From: Albibeggiatoa sp964388965
GTDB lineage: Bacteria > Pseudomonadota > Gammaproteobacteria > Beggiatoales > Beggiatoaceae
Reading direction: 5' to 3'
DNA length: 36,467 nt
Assembly: GCA_964388965.1 (NCBI GenBank)
Contig: CAYMCP010000034.1
Location: forward strand, 1-36,467
Made by a program: the position numbers and the translations under genes. The notes beneath the pieces are model-generated. The model saw only the letters and a program-made list of their open reading frames with translations. It did not search any database and was not told where the DNA came from. Positions 8,423 to 16,123 of this stretch are shown here, in pieces; the stretch's first letter is position 1, and every line of letters starts with the position of its first letter.

Positions 8423-9301
8423 ATGAAGAAAGGTATTATTCTCGCGGGTGGTTCTGGCACACGCTTACACCCGGTCACGCAAGTTGTTTCAAAACAATTA
8501 TTACCCATCTACGATAAGCCAATGATTTACTATCCATTAACAAGTTTAATGTTGGCAGGCATTAAAGATATTTTAGTTATCTCCACGCCTGAAGATACGC
8601 CGCGTTTTGAACAATTACTAGGCGACGGTTCGCATTGGGGCATATCAATAAATTATGCAGTACAACCTTCCCCTGATGGTTTAGCACAAGCTTTTATTAT
8701 CGGCGAACAATTTATTGCTACAGATGATTGTGCATTAATATTGGGTGATAATATTTTTTATGGACACGATTTTAGAAAAAAAGTCGATAATGCAGCACAA
8801 CAGACACAAGGTGCAACTGTATTTGCCTATCCAGTCCACGATCCAGAGCGTTATGGCGTAGTCGCATTTGACAAAGCAGGAAAAGCCATCAGTTTAGAAG
8901 AAAAACCTAAACAACCTAAATCGCGTTATGCCGTTACTGGTTTATATTTTTACGATAATGATGTGGTAGAAATTGCAAAAAATATTAAGCCTTCTGCGCG
9001 AGGTGAATTAGAAATTACGGATGTAAATAATGTGTATTTGCAACGTGGTGATTTACGTGTAGAAATTTTAGGACGTGGTTTTGCGTGGTTGGATACGGGT
9101 ACCCATGAATCATTACTAGAAGCTTCGTTATTCGTGGAAACGATTGAAAAACGTCAAGGTTTAAAAGTTGCCTGTCCTGAAGAAATTGCATGGCGTAAAG
9201 GGTATATTAATGATGAACAACTGGTACAATTAGCAGACAAATTGCAAAAAAGCAGTTATGGTCTTTATCTCAAACAAATTGTGAAGTATGAAATCGCATG
9301 A
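8423..9301 (+). CDS. rfbA: Glucose-1-phosphate thymidylyltransferase RfbA/RmlA
   Basis: A 292-residue enzyme that joins dTTP and glucose-1-phosphate to dTDP-glucose, the first step of dTDP-L-rhamnose synthesis for surface polysaccharide. The N-terminal nucleotide-binding signature LAGGSGTRLHPVT (G9-R14), the following SKQLLPIYDKPM, the metal-binding Asp109 in ILGDNIFYG and the late FAWLDTGTHESL are all present, and the length is that of the short RmlA type. CGGAG upstream of the ATG is the ribosome binding site. Its stop overlaps the rfbC start (ATGA), so the two are translationally coupled. Confidence 0.96.
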   Translation: MKKGIILAGGSGTRLHPVTQVVSKQLLPIYDKPMIYYPLTSLMLAGIKDILVISTPEDTPRFEQLLGDGSHWGISINYAVQPSPDGLAQAFIIGEQFIATDDCALILGDNIFYGHDFRKKVDNAAQQTQGATVFAYPVHDPERYGVVAFDKAGKAISLEEKPKQPKSRYAVTGLYFYDNDVVEIAKNIKPSARGELEITDVNNVYLQRGDLRVEILGRGFAWLDTGTHESLLEASLFVETIEKRQGLKVACPEEIAWRKGYINDEQLVQLADKLQKSSYGLYLKQIVKYEIA

Positions 9302-9834
9302 AAGTTATACCTTTAGACATTCCAGAAGTCGTACTCATCGAACCGAAAGTATTTGGTGATGAGCGTGGTTTTTTTCTTGAAAATTTTAATGTAAAACGTT
9401 ACGCAGAATTAGCAGGTATTGACGTAAGCTTTGTACAAGATAATCATTCCCGCTCTGCTAAAAATGTGTTACGTGGTTTACACTTTCAAAAACAATATCC
9501 ACAAGGTAAATTAGTCCAAGTCAGCAGCGGTGCGGTGTTTGATGTTGCTGTGGATATTCGTAAAAATTCGCCTACATTTGGGAAATGGGTCGGAGTCACT
9601 TTGACCGCTGAGGCGCATAATCAATTATACATACCACCGGGTTTTGCTCATGGATTTTGTGTATTGACCGATACAGCCGATTTTCACTACAAATGCACAG
9701 ATTATTATCATCCAGAAGATGAGGCGAGTATCATTTGGAACGATCCAGAAATTGGCATTAAATGGCCTATTGACACGCCTATTTTGTCAGCTAAAGATGC
9801 TAAGGCTGGGTATTTAAAAGATTTAGCGAAATGA
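9298..9834 (+). CDS. rfbC: dTDP-4-dehydrorhamnose 3,5-epimerase RfbC/RmlC
   Basis: A 178-residue cupin epimerase that inverts C3 and C5 of dTDP-4-keto-6-deoxyglucose. The substrate-binding motif DERGFFLENFN near residue 21, the catalytic His62 in LRGLHFQ, the PPGFAHGF stretch and Tyr131 in DFHYKC are all intact. It overlaps rfbA by four bases (ATGA). The dehydratase rfbB is not adjacent and the reductase rfbD lies about 4 kb away in reverse orientation. It ends before a hairpin-rich spacer shared with a convergent gene. Confidence 0.96.
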   Translation: MKVIPLDIPEVVLIEPKVFGDERGFFLENFNVKRYAELAGIDVSFVQDNHSRSAKNVLRGLHFQKQYPQGKLVQVSSGAVFDVAVDIRKNSPTFGKWVGVTLTAEAHNQLYIPPGFAHGFCVLTDTADFHYKCTDYYHPEDEASIIWNDPEIGIKWPIDTPILSAKDAKAGYLKDLAK

Positions 9835-9866
9835 TAGTTTTTTCATTTTATCGACCCCACAACCTG

Positions 9867-9916
9867 AACCCTCCGTAAAGACCAAACCCTCTGTGAAGAC
9901 AAGGCGTGCCTTGTCT
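9867..9916. repeat. Direct repeat plus 9-bp-stem hairpin between convergent genes
   Basis: Two 16-base units (9867-9882 and 9885-9900) match at 14 of 16 positions; the second runs into a near-perfect palindrome AGACAAGGC-GT-GCCTTGTCT (9897-9916). It lies between the convergent rfbC and the secreted hypothetical gene. It is notably richer in G and C than its surroundings and lacks a T-tract, so it resembles a dispersed REP-like element more than a plain terminator, although it could stop transcription from both sides. Confidence 0.45.
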
Positions 9917-9949
9917 CTACTCCCCTGCTTGGACATTTCGGTAGGTGTT

Positions 9950-11044
9950 TTAATCATCTAATGGGCATTCACCGGGCTGCTCATGCGTACGAGTTAAGGA
10001 GTTAACCTTAAAATTATACGTGACACACGCAGTAGCATTCTCATTTTCATAACGCCACCAAGTTGATAAATTTAAATTAAAATCTTCATGATCAACATAA
10101 TCTGGTAGACGTTTTTCCTTCTCAAGCACTTTAATTCGATCCCCTTTGACGGTTTGAATTGCTTGCTGAAATTCAGGATCATCTTCCTCAGAATAAGCTT
10201 TTTCTTCATCTTCCGCCGCTTCAATTACCGATTCTGAAATAGGTATTTGTGGTGGCGGTGGTACGTTATCTGATATATCAGTTGGTAAAGGTGGTAAAAT
10301 TAAGCCAGCGTGATCTGACAAAACCGGGACCGTGTCACTAGATAACTGAACGGCTGGATCAATATTAACATTAAGAGTCATGTCACAAAATTCAAACCAC
10401 GAACCAACGGTTTTATTAACTATCTCCTCTTGCCCTAGCTTACTGTTAAAAATAGTTGCTTCATGGAAATGTCGGGTAATTTCTGGATAAATTTCTAATG
10501 CTTTTTGCTTGGCAGTCTGATAAGAAATTTGTAAACCAATTGCATTTGGAGAGGGTGAACGAACATAGGTAGCACAATGTCGATCAATCGCTTCTGTAAC
10601 ATAATTTTTTGCGATTTTCGTTTTTTGCTCAATGGCTTTTAACAATGCACGTTGCTGATTTAATCTTGCAACTCGGTCACGACGCAATTCATCGAGATGT
10701 GCTACAGCCTCGTTAATTTTTTCGGGTAATTCCTCATTACATATTTGGTAAATGCTAGAATACGCCTTCTCTACAAAATAACCACCACTATAGGTATAGC
10801 TATTAGTCTTAGCCAAATCTGGTGCACGTTCTAACGCATTTTGCACGTTATTTTGATATTTTTTCCAATTACTTTTTAAAACTCGCAACGAGCCAGAACT
10901 TTTAGGCATTTCCGCTTGTAAAACTCTTTCACAAAAACCAATCGCAGTTTCAAAATTCTTAATCGCTAATTTATCTGCTGCGATAACGAAAGGTGTGAAA
11001 AACAACAATTGAAAATTGATAAACCAAAACAACATAGATTTCAT
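9950..11044 (-). CDS. Secreted protein of unknown function
   Basis: A 364-residue exported protein that I do not recognise. A signal peptide (residues 1-22/23, cleavage near VIAAD) is followed by a helical region (about 25-225) with several cysteines (CERVL, ICNEE, RHCAT, EFCDM) that could pair in the periplasm. A proline-rich linker (about 245-275), a strongly acidic stretch (about 280-295) and a small C-terminal segment with two cysteines (TACVTYNF and PGECPL) complete it. The C-terminal WWRYENENATACVTYNFKV looks beta-stranded. The start is preceded by AAGAGG at suitable spacing. It is the last gene of a reverse-strand run that begins with rfbD, 107 bases after mltG. Confidence 0.75.
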   Translation of the reverse strand: MKSMLFWFINFQLLFFTPFVIAADKLAIKNFETAIGFCERVLQAEMPKSSGSLRVLKSNWKKYQNNVQNALERAPDLAKTNSYTYSGGYFVEKAYSSIYQICNEELPEKINEAVAHLDELRRDRVARLNQQRALLKAIEQKTKIAKNYVTEAIDRHCATYVRSPSPNAIGLQISYQTAKQKALEIYPEITRHFHEATIFNSKLGQEEIVNKTVGSWFEFCDMTLNVNIDPAVQLSSDTVPVLSDHAGLILPPLPTDISDNVPPPPQIPISESVIEAAEDEEKAYSEEDDPEFQQAIQTVKGDRIKVLEKEKRLPDYVDHEDFNLNLSTWWRYENENATACVTYNFKVNSLTRTHEQPGECPLDD

Positions 11045-11151
11045 CTATCTTTACCTCTTAAATGAATAAAATGAAATAGGTTATAGATAACCTATCGCAG
11101 TGTACTATTTTCCTACCTTAATACTAAAAAAACTTTTAAAAACAAGTGATT

Positions 11152-12210
11152 CTATTTACAAGCATCACAATTTTGATAGCGCCGACACCAACTAGAATAA
11201 CGTGATGTATGTTTTTTTAATTGATAGCGAATCACGGCGCAGCCATGCTCACTGTCTGTATTGGAAAAATAATGCGATCCATCACCTTTTGCTACAAAAA
11301 ATAAAGCCTTAGAATCTGCTGGATTCAATACCGCATGAATTGCTTGTTTACTTGGCGTTGCAATGGGTGTTGGCGGTAAGCCTTTGTTTAAATAAGTATT
11401 ATAGGGACTATTCAATTTTAAATCTTGAGCACGAAGATTACCATCAAATTTATCGCCTAGTGCGTAAACAATAGTTGGATCAGTTTGTAATTTCATGCCT
11501 TTATTTAAACGATTAATAAAAACACTCGCAATTAAGGGACGTTCTTCTATTTTTCCCGTTTCTTTCTCAACGATAGAGGCTAAAATCAAAGCTTCGTAAG
11601 CATTTTTAAATGGCAAATCTGCTTGACGATTTTCCCACGCTGTCGCCAGTGTATCCTGCATAATTTTATAGGCACGCTGTAAAAATTCTAAATCTGTCAT
11701 ACCTTCGGGAAAATGATAAGTATCTGGAAAAAAACGCCCTTCGGGATGTTGCTTGTCATAACCCAATTTTTTCATTATCTCTGATACTGATAAATTATTC
11801 AAAGTAAGTTTTAAATGTTTATTTTGTCTAATTTTGCTTAAAATAGTATCAAATGTCCAACCCTCAATAATGGTTAAGGAATGATGTGCAAATTGACCGT
11901 TAATTAAAATATCTAAAAATTCCTGCGGTGTTGTGCCGACTGGAATAGAAAAGTGACCTTTGCGAATTTTTACATCCTGACCCTTGAAACGTGCACGCCA
12001 TACCCAAGCTAATGCAGTTGGATAATTCATCAATCCACTATCCATTAAATCAATCGCAATATTAGTTATTGTTTGATTAGATTTGACTTCATAGATAATT
12101 TCTGTTTTCAATGCTAGCGGACTATTTAATTTATATTCATATAAATAATAACCACTACCAATAACAACTAAAGTAAAAAATATTAAAAATAAAATTAGTT
12201 TCTTTAACAT
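11152..12210 (-). CDS. mltG: Endolytic murein transglycosylase MltG (YceG)
   Basis: A 352-residue membrane-anchored lytic transglycosylase that cleaves nascent glycan strands and is thought to set strand length. It has one N-terminal transmembrane helix (about 5-24), a LysM-like region (about 38-105) and the YceG catalytic domain with the signature ILASIVEKETG (about 209-219, holding the catalytic Glu) and SVFINRLNKGMKLQTDPT (about 229-246), then GLPPTPIATPS. The C-terminal tail is short and cysteine-bearing (WCRRYQNCDACK), which is unusual. In many gammaproteobacteria mltG sits with pabC, tmk and holB; here it lies between gspK and a secreted hypothetical gene. Confidence 0.95.
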   Translation of the reverse strand: MLKKLILFLIFFTLVVIGSGYYLYEYKLNSPLALKTEIIYEVKSNQTITNIAIDLMDSGLMNYPTALAWVWRARFKGQDVKIRKGHFSIPVGTTPQEFLDILINGQFAHHSLTIIEGWTFDTILSKIRQNKHLKLTLNNLSVSEIMKKLGYDKQHPEGRFFPDTYHFPEGMTDLEFLQRAYKIMQDTLATAWENRQADLPFKNAYEALILASIVEKETGKIEERPLIASVFINRLNKGMKLQTDPTIVYALGDKFDGNLRAQDLKLNSPYNTYLNKGLPPTPIATPSKQAIHAVLNPADSKALFFVAKGDGSHYFSNTDSEHGCAVIRYQLKKHTSRYSSWCRRYQNCDACK

Positions 12211-12343
12211 AATGTTTTCAATGAGATAAAATTGTTACATTTTAACATATACCAATATTTTTTGATTGACATCTGAAATACACTTGCTCTAAAAATATCT
12301 TTTTAGTCCGTCCACGTAAAACCTGAGCGATTTTAAATACTAA

Positions 12344-13531
12344 TTAATTTGACATACGTTCTTTGTTTTCTATTTCATACTGCAAAATAGCAGTTTCATA
12401 ATCATGTGCGGGTACAAAACCATACGCATTTACCTGTATTACTTTCGGTAAAAGACTTGTGCCACGTATTTGAACCAGAACTGAATACGCTTGTTCTGTG
12501 GTTGTATCTGTGGTTGTAGTAGTCTGTTGCGCGTTATCCTCTGTTTCATTTTGTTGCGCTAACGCTTCAACTTCGTCGTCGGGACTGGCGCCGGCAAGTT
12601 GCAATACGATTTCATCATTTTCATTCAACATCGGTAGTATTTGATTATGTTGCACGATGATCGTGTAATAGTAACCTGTATCGAACGCGATCCAAGGTAA
12701 AAATTCTGCTAACTGCTCAGGCTGTGCAAATTCATTTAATTGGGCACTTGGATTTCGGATTGGCTCAAGACGGCGAGAAATTAAAATTTGTTCAGTTAAA
12801 CCGCCACTACCGGGTAACATATTTAATGCTTCGCGGGTGGCTAAATTTGGATTTAATTTTCGATGTGTCCCATAAATCGTAAAAGCAGCTTCCAGTTCTT
12901 CCACAGTATACACTTCATTAAACCCTTTAATTAATAACAATTCTTGCACTGTTTCCAAATTATTATTACGTGGCGCGTAAGGTGGGTCTAATTCCTCATA
13001 ATATGCTTTTTCAGCACCGTTCATGCGTTCTAAATCATCGCTATCGATCCAGTCACGCCAAGCATCTATCAAACTCTCTAAACGTTCGTCATCTTCACCA
13101 ATACGTTGTTTGAGCAATTCTCTAAACTCATTTGCTTGTAAATTGGTTAAATTGATTTTACCAGAATGATCATAAATTCGTACTACTGTCCCCTTAGGCA
13201 AACGGTATTCATCTGGAATTTCCTCATATTCCTCATCATTATAAGCCAAAGTTAAAGGGCGACCATCAAGACGGTTTTGCCAAGGTATATTATCTTTTAA
13301 AAATGCTTGTCGTTCCTTGTCATCAGGGTGCGCTGCCATATTCATCATTAAAATTTCCATTTGTGCTAATTGGAAAGCGGTCATGGTATGGCTCCAATTT
13401 TCTAATCCCGCTTTATTATGCGAAACAGCAATTGCAGCTAAACGGGTCTCGGTAGCTAAAGTGGCAATCATGACCGTTACCACCGCCAAAAACCACAGTA
13501 CGATGACTAATACTACACCCTGTTGTTTCAT
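12344..13531 (-). CDS. gspK: Type II secretion minor pseudopilin GspK
   Basis: A 395-residue GspK, the large minor pseudopilin that caps the type II secretion pseudopilus. The leader MKQQG ends at Gly5, the prepilin peptidase site, followed by a hydrophobic helix VVLVIVLWFLAVVTVM that lacks the usual Glu5 of the mature protein, as is typical of GspK. The globular part contains the family's helix-hairpin segments (KLNPNLATREALNMLPG). A Thr/Gln-rich low-complexity stretch (about 335-350) near the end is unusual. No other gsp gene is adjacent; it follows rfbD by 12 bases and is probably co-transcribed with it. Confidence 0.9.
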   Translation of the reverse strand: MKQQGVVLVIVLWFLAVVTVMIATLATETRLAAIAVSHNKAGLENWSHTMTAFQLAQMEILMMNMAAHPDDKERQAFLKDNIPWQNRLDGRPLTLAYNDEEYEEIPDEYRLPKGTVVRIYDHSGKINLTNLQANEFRELLKQRIGEDDERLESLIDAWRDWIDSDDLERMNGAEKAYYEELDPPYAPRNNNLETVQELLLIKGFNEVYTVEELEAAFTIYGTHRKLNPNLATREALNMLPGSGGLTEQILISRRLEPIRNPSAQLNEFAQPEQLAEFLPWIAFDTGYYYTIIVQHNQILPMLNENDEIVLQLAGASPDDEVEALAQQNETEDNAQQTTTTTDTTTEQAYSVLVQIRGTSLLPKVIQVNAYGFVPAHDYETAILQYEIENKERMSN

Positions 13532-13543
13532 TATTTTGACCTT

Positions 13544-14437
13544 TTATTGCGCATTTAAGCAAAGTTCTAAAATTTTTTCCCAATCTGGTATGGTAATACC
13601 GAAAGTTTGTTGTAGTTTTTGGTTAGACAATACTGAATAAGCTGGGCGTTTCGCAGGTGTAGGATATTCAGAGGTTGGAATAGGAATCAAATTAGGTTGT
13701 TTATGCTCGCGGGCAATGATAGCCCTAGCAAATTCATACCAACTGGTTTGTCCGCCACAAGTTAGGTGATAAATACCAGAAAATTGGCTTTTGTCCGCAA
13801 TCAATTGAGGCGAATATAATTGTGTTAAGACTTGAACGGTCGCTTGCGTAATCATAAAACTCCAAGTTGGTGCGCCAATTTGATCGCTTACAATACTTAA
13901 TTCTTCACGCTCTTTTGCTAGGCGTTGCATGGTCAGTAAAAAGTTTTTACCACGAATTCCATACACCCATGCAGTACGAAAAATTAAATAATCGCCTCCT
14001 ATTGCTTCAATACCCTCTTCACCGGCTAATTTTGTTTTACCATATACACCAATCGGATTAACCGCATCATCTTCCCTATAAGCGGTATTATTTTGTCCAT
14101 CAAACACATAATCAGTTGAATAATGGACTAATAGTGTTTTTGATTTTTTGGCTTCCTCTGCCATGATTGCGGGTGCTGTGCCGTTGACTTGAAATGCAAG
14201 TTCCATTTCCTCTTCCGCTTTATCTACAGCAGTATAGGCGGCTGCATTTAAAATAATATCAGGCTTTACCTCTTGGATAATACGGCGCACTGAATCAGCA
14301 TTAGATAAATCAACTTGTCCATACGCATTTGCTACACGAGAAACAGGAATAATCGTACCGAGCGGTTGAGCGCAACGTAATAATTCCCAGCCTACTTGAC
14401 CTGTTGGTGCAATCAGTAAAATACGTTTTTGTGACAT
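13544..14437 (-). CDS. rfbD: dTDP-4-dehydrorhamnose reductase RfbD/RmlD
   Basis: A short-chain dehydrogenase-type reductase that makes dTDP-L-rhamnose, the last step of the pathway begun by rfbA and rfbC. It has the Rossmann loop APTGQVGWELL, the NAAAYTAVDKAEEE motif, STDYVFDG and the catalytic Tyr-Lys in YGKTKLAGEE, then FRTAWVYG. The frame is open four codons further to a TTG at 14449, but the ATG at 14437 gives the family's usual N-terminus (MSQKRILLIAPTGQVG), so I start there (297 residues). It is separated from its pathway partners and is followed by gspK after 12 bases. Confidence 0.93.
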   Translation of the reverse strand: MSQKRILLIAPTGQVGWELLRCAQPLGTIIPVSRVANAYGQVDLSNADSVRRIIQEVKPDIILNAAAYTAVDKAEEEMELAFQVNGTAPAIMAEEAKKSKTLLVHYSTDYVFDGQNNTAYREDDAVNPIGVYGKTKLAGEEGIEAIGGDYLIFRTAWVYGIRGKNFLLTMQRLAKEREELSIVSDQIGAPTWSFMITQATVQVLTQLYSPQLIADKSQFSGIYHLTCGGQTSWYEFARAIIAREHKQPNLIPIPTSEYPTPAKRPAYSVLSNQKLQQTFGITIPDWEKILELCLNAQ

Positions 14438-14591
14438 AACATTATCCAATAAGCGTAAAATGTGGATTATAACCTTAACTGTAATGACACGCCTACTTTG
14501 AATTTCAGCTTGATTTAAATTACCCTAAATGCGTACACTTAGCTGAGGGGATTACATAGCATTTAAGATTTTTATGAAGGAGGTTTTTTGT

Positions 14592-14990
14592 ATGAAGCGT
14601 TGGATAATAATATTATCATTCAGTTTAGCTTTACCTGTCCAAGCTGATGTTTCTAAAGCTATTGTAAGTTTATTAACTGAATCTTTTAAACAGTATGAAG
14701 CGAAAAAATATGAGCAAGCAGCAGGCTTGTTAGAACGTGCATTAGGTATTGACGGTCGCAACCCAATTTTATGGCATAATTTAGCGGGTGTGTGTCTAAA
14801 ACAGGAAGATTGGAAACGAGCAGCAGATTTAGCGACCAAATCAAATGCTCTAATTACTGGCAATGACGATCAACGGGGATTACGAATCCGTAACTTCGTA
14901 TTGATTGCATTGGCTTGCGAGGGAATGCTAGATGATACTTGTGCTAATGAGGCGCGAAAACGAGCTTATGCCTTGTCAGCAAAAAATTAG
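14592..14990 (+). CDS. Exported TPR-repeat protein
   Basis: A 132-residue small periplasmic protein. The signal peptide MKRWIIILSFSLALPVQA ends at residue 18. The mature protein contains tetratricopeptide-like helices: a unit with QYEAKKYEQAAGLLERALGI, then NPILWHNLAGVCLKQEDWKR, which match TPR spacing, and two cysteines near the end (LACEGM, DDTCAN). An ATG 18 bases upstream (14574) is in frame, but a perfect AAGGAGG lies eight bases before the ATG at 14592 and the latter gives a clean signal peptide. TPR proteins act as scaffolds; the partner is unknown. A REP-like inverted pair begins six bases past the stop. Confidence 0.8.
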   Translation: MKRWIIILSFSLALPVQADVSKAIVSLLTESFKQYEAKKYEQAAGLLERALGIDGRNPILWHNLAGVCLKQEDWKRAADLATKSNALITGNDDQRGLRIRNFVLIALACEGMLDDTCANEARKRAYALSAKN

Positions 14991-14995
14991 ACGTG

Positions 14996-15077
14996 GTGTG
15001 CAAAATTTAAGTTTGCGAGTGGTTATTGAATCAACGACACCTTCACATAGACCATACGCAAAATAAATTTCGCACAC
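14996..15077. repeat. REP-like inverted pair (82 bp)
   Basis: The left arm (14996-15017) and the reverse complement of the right arm (15057-15077) both read GTGTGC-[AG]-AAATTTA-TTTGCG with few differences. Together they could fold into a stem of about 20 bp around a 39-base loop. Each arm is one copy of a short repeat seen elsewhere in the window. The pair fills the gap between the TPR gene stop (14990) and the stop of a candidate reverse gene (15085), where it could end transcription from both sides. Confidence 0.55.
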
Positions 15078-15084
15078 TTCAACC

Positions 15085-15216
15085 CTACTTGGGTACTTTT
15101 CTCCTTTTAGCCTTATTCACTTCGGTGGTGGTGCCTGTATTAGGTTTGGTAGTGGTAGGAGTCGGATTAGCGATACTTCCCTTTTGTTCGTCAGCATGAC
15201 AGTTGATGAATCGCAT
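15085..15216 (-). CDS. Candidate 43-residue small protein, Thr/Pro-rich with basic tail
   Basis: A short reverse-strand frame: it begins MRFINCHADEQKGS, continues with a Thr/Pro-rich middle (TPTTTKPNTGTTT) and ends in a basic tail (KAKRRKVPK). A GAGGG lies eight bases before the ATG, and an in-frame TGA just upstream fixes the start. A repeat copy normally found just 3' of genes lies eight bases after its stop, in the matching orientation. No signal peptide or membrane segment is seen. The composition suggests a flexible basic peptide that could bind nucleic acid (inference). It could equally be a chance frame. Confidence 0.35.
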   Translation of the reverse strand: MRFINCHADEQKGSIANPTPTTTKPNTGTTTEVNKAKRRKVPK

Positions 15217-15285
15217 TGTTCAAACCCTCTTTTTTAGTGCGTACAACGCTAAGGCTAAGACAAGCACGATTACAAATCAAGTCTT

Positions 15286-15413
15286 TTATTCCAATGGTTC
15301 GGACACTTTTTTAAAGCATATAATAAAATCAATAACTTACGAGAGAACGCTTATATTTGTAACTTATTGAAATATTTAATAATTCACAAAAACTGTCCGA
15401 AGTATTGTTATTC
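15286..15413. mobile_element. MITE-like element with 6-bp target duplication
   Basis: A 116-bp element (15292-15407) has terminal inverted repeats of about 20 bases (left CAATGGTTCGGACACTTTTT; the right end, reverse-complemented, matches at 17 of 20). Immediately outside both ends is the same hexamer TTATTC (15286-15291 and 15408-15413), as expected for a target-site duplication. A second, inner inverted repeat (CAATAACTTAC and GTAACTTATTG, 10 of 11) makes the whole element able to fold into a hairpin. It has no coding frame, so any movement would depend on a transposase encoded elsewhere. The transposon family was not identified. Confidence 0.55.
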
Positions 15414-15579
15414 AATATTGCTCATTTTTTAAATAACAGTCCTTTGCTCTGACGCTAATAACCTATTATTTAACTAGCCTTTTAACCGCCTACAGGGCAA
15501 TGTCATTAAAATCATCCGCTCGTTAGAGTTAATATCATTAAATTAAGTACTAAAGTTATCTTAACCTAATTTTCGTAGA

Positions 15580-15690
15580 ATGCATGAGCGCAGCGTCGTC
15601 ATACACCAATTTTTACAACTCTCACGCCAATTGGTACATGATATTATTGCGCCTTACGAGTTAAAATTTTGGCATAGATTGACTAGGTAG
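15580..15690 (+). pseudogene. 36-codon frame resembling a MarR-type N-terminus
   Basis: The frame from the ATG at 15580 reads MHERSVVIHQFLQLSRQLVH and continues to an ELKFWHRLTR end before a TAG. The pattern LSRQL-x(3)-IIAPYEL resembles the first helix of MarR-family regulators (LSR-x(n)-LAPYGL), with nothing of the DNA-binding part left. There is no ribosome binding site, and the cold-shock promoter overlaps its end. It is best seen as a possible decayed fragment or a chance frame. Confidence 0.2.
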
Positions 15691-15706
15691 AGCATTTTTT
15701 TATAAT
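15679..15706 (+). promoter_or_regulatory. Sigma-70 promoter of the cold-shock gene
   Basis: TTGACT (15679-15684) and TATAAT (15701-15706) are separated by 16 bases, a near-consensus housekeeping promoter. Transcription would start near 15713, about 205 bases before the cold-shock start codon. A long leader is typical of cspA-type genes. Confidence 0.55.
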
Positions 15707-15712
15707 TTAGTG

Positions 15713-15919
15713 AAATCAAGTAAAATAGGCTTGTTTTTATAGCAAAAATCTCGTAAGCTTATCTACAGCGTTGTAGGATTTTTTGCAACGCTAAGTTTAG
15801 TTTGAAATCTAGGTTTTTATAGACACAGTATTTACTGAAGTACCGTTAGTTTAGAAGGCTAAGGTTTCAATTTTTTGATTGACCTCCCCCTTGTGGGAGT
15901 TATGTAGTAGAGGCTTTTT
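15713..15919 (+). promoter_or_regulatory. Long 5' leader of the cold-shock mRNA
   Basis: The predicted leader of about 205 bases has two hairpins: GCGTTG...CAACGC (15768-15791) and CTCCC...GGGAG near 15884-15900, the latter close to the ribosome binding site AGAGG. In E. coli the cspA leader refolds with temperature and controls translation; the length and position here fit such an arrangement. The E. coli cold-box sequence itself is not seen. Confidence 0.4.
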
Positions 15920-16123
15920 ATGAAATTTGGTACTGTAAAATGGTTCAATGAGACCCGTGGCTTTGGTTTCATTTCCCCCCAGGACGGTGATAAAGATGTA
16001 TTCGTACATTTTTCTACCATCCAAAAAGAGGGTTTTAAAACCTTAGCGGAAGGTCAAACAGTGGAATATGATGTGCGCATGGGTCCTAAGGGTCCACAAG
16101 CGACTGTTTGTATACCTCACTAA
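15920..16123 (+). CDS. CspA-family cold-shock protein
   Basis: A 67-residue single cold-shock domain, the usual length of bacterial CspA proteins. It binds single-stranded RNA and DNA and melts mRNA structure. KWFNETRGFGFISP contains RNP1 (GFGFI) and VFVHFSTI is RNP2, followed by LAEGQTVEYDV; all aromatic binding positions are present. The C-terminus ends ATVCIPH rather than the common AANV-type end. AGAGG upstream of the ATG is the ribosome binding site. It is monocistronic by position, with a strong promoter and long leader upstream and a long 3' region ending at the terminator before rsmH. Confidence 0.95.
   Translation: MKFGTVKWFNETRGFGFISPQDGDKDVFVHFSTIQKEGFKTLAEGQTVEYDVRMGPKGPQATVCIPH

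Larger units (their letters stand above)
14991..15919. other. 929-bp gene-poor region
   Basis: Between the TPR gene and the cold-shock gene I find, in order: a REP-like inverted pair, a candidate 43-codon reverse gene, a MITE-like element with a target duplication, a 36-codon frame resembling a regulator fragment, and the promoter and long leader of the cold-shock gene. I see no tRNA or other known RNA. The mixture of small elements suggests an insertion-tolerant site with decayed material. Confidence 0.6.

Noticed and set aside
13317..13640. Forward frame of 107 codons opposite gspK and the end of rfbD
   Set aside because: It overlaps two genes with clear families on the other strand, has no recognisable domain and no ribosome binding site.
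14552..14863. Reverse frame of 103 codons over the TPR gene
   Set aside because: It lies antisense to a gene with a perfect Shine-Dalgarno sequence, signal peptide and TPR pattern, and its composition is that of an antisense shadow.
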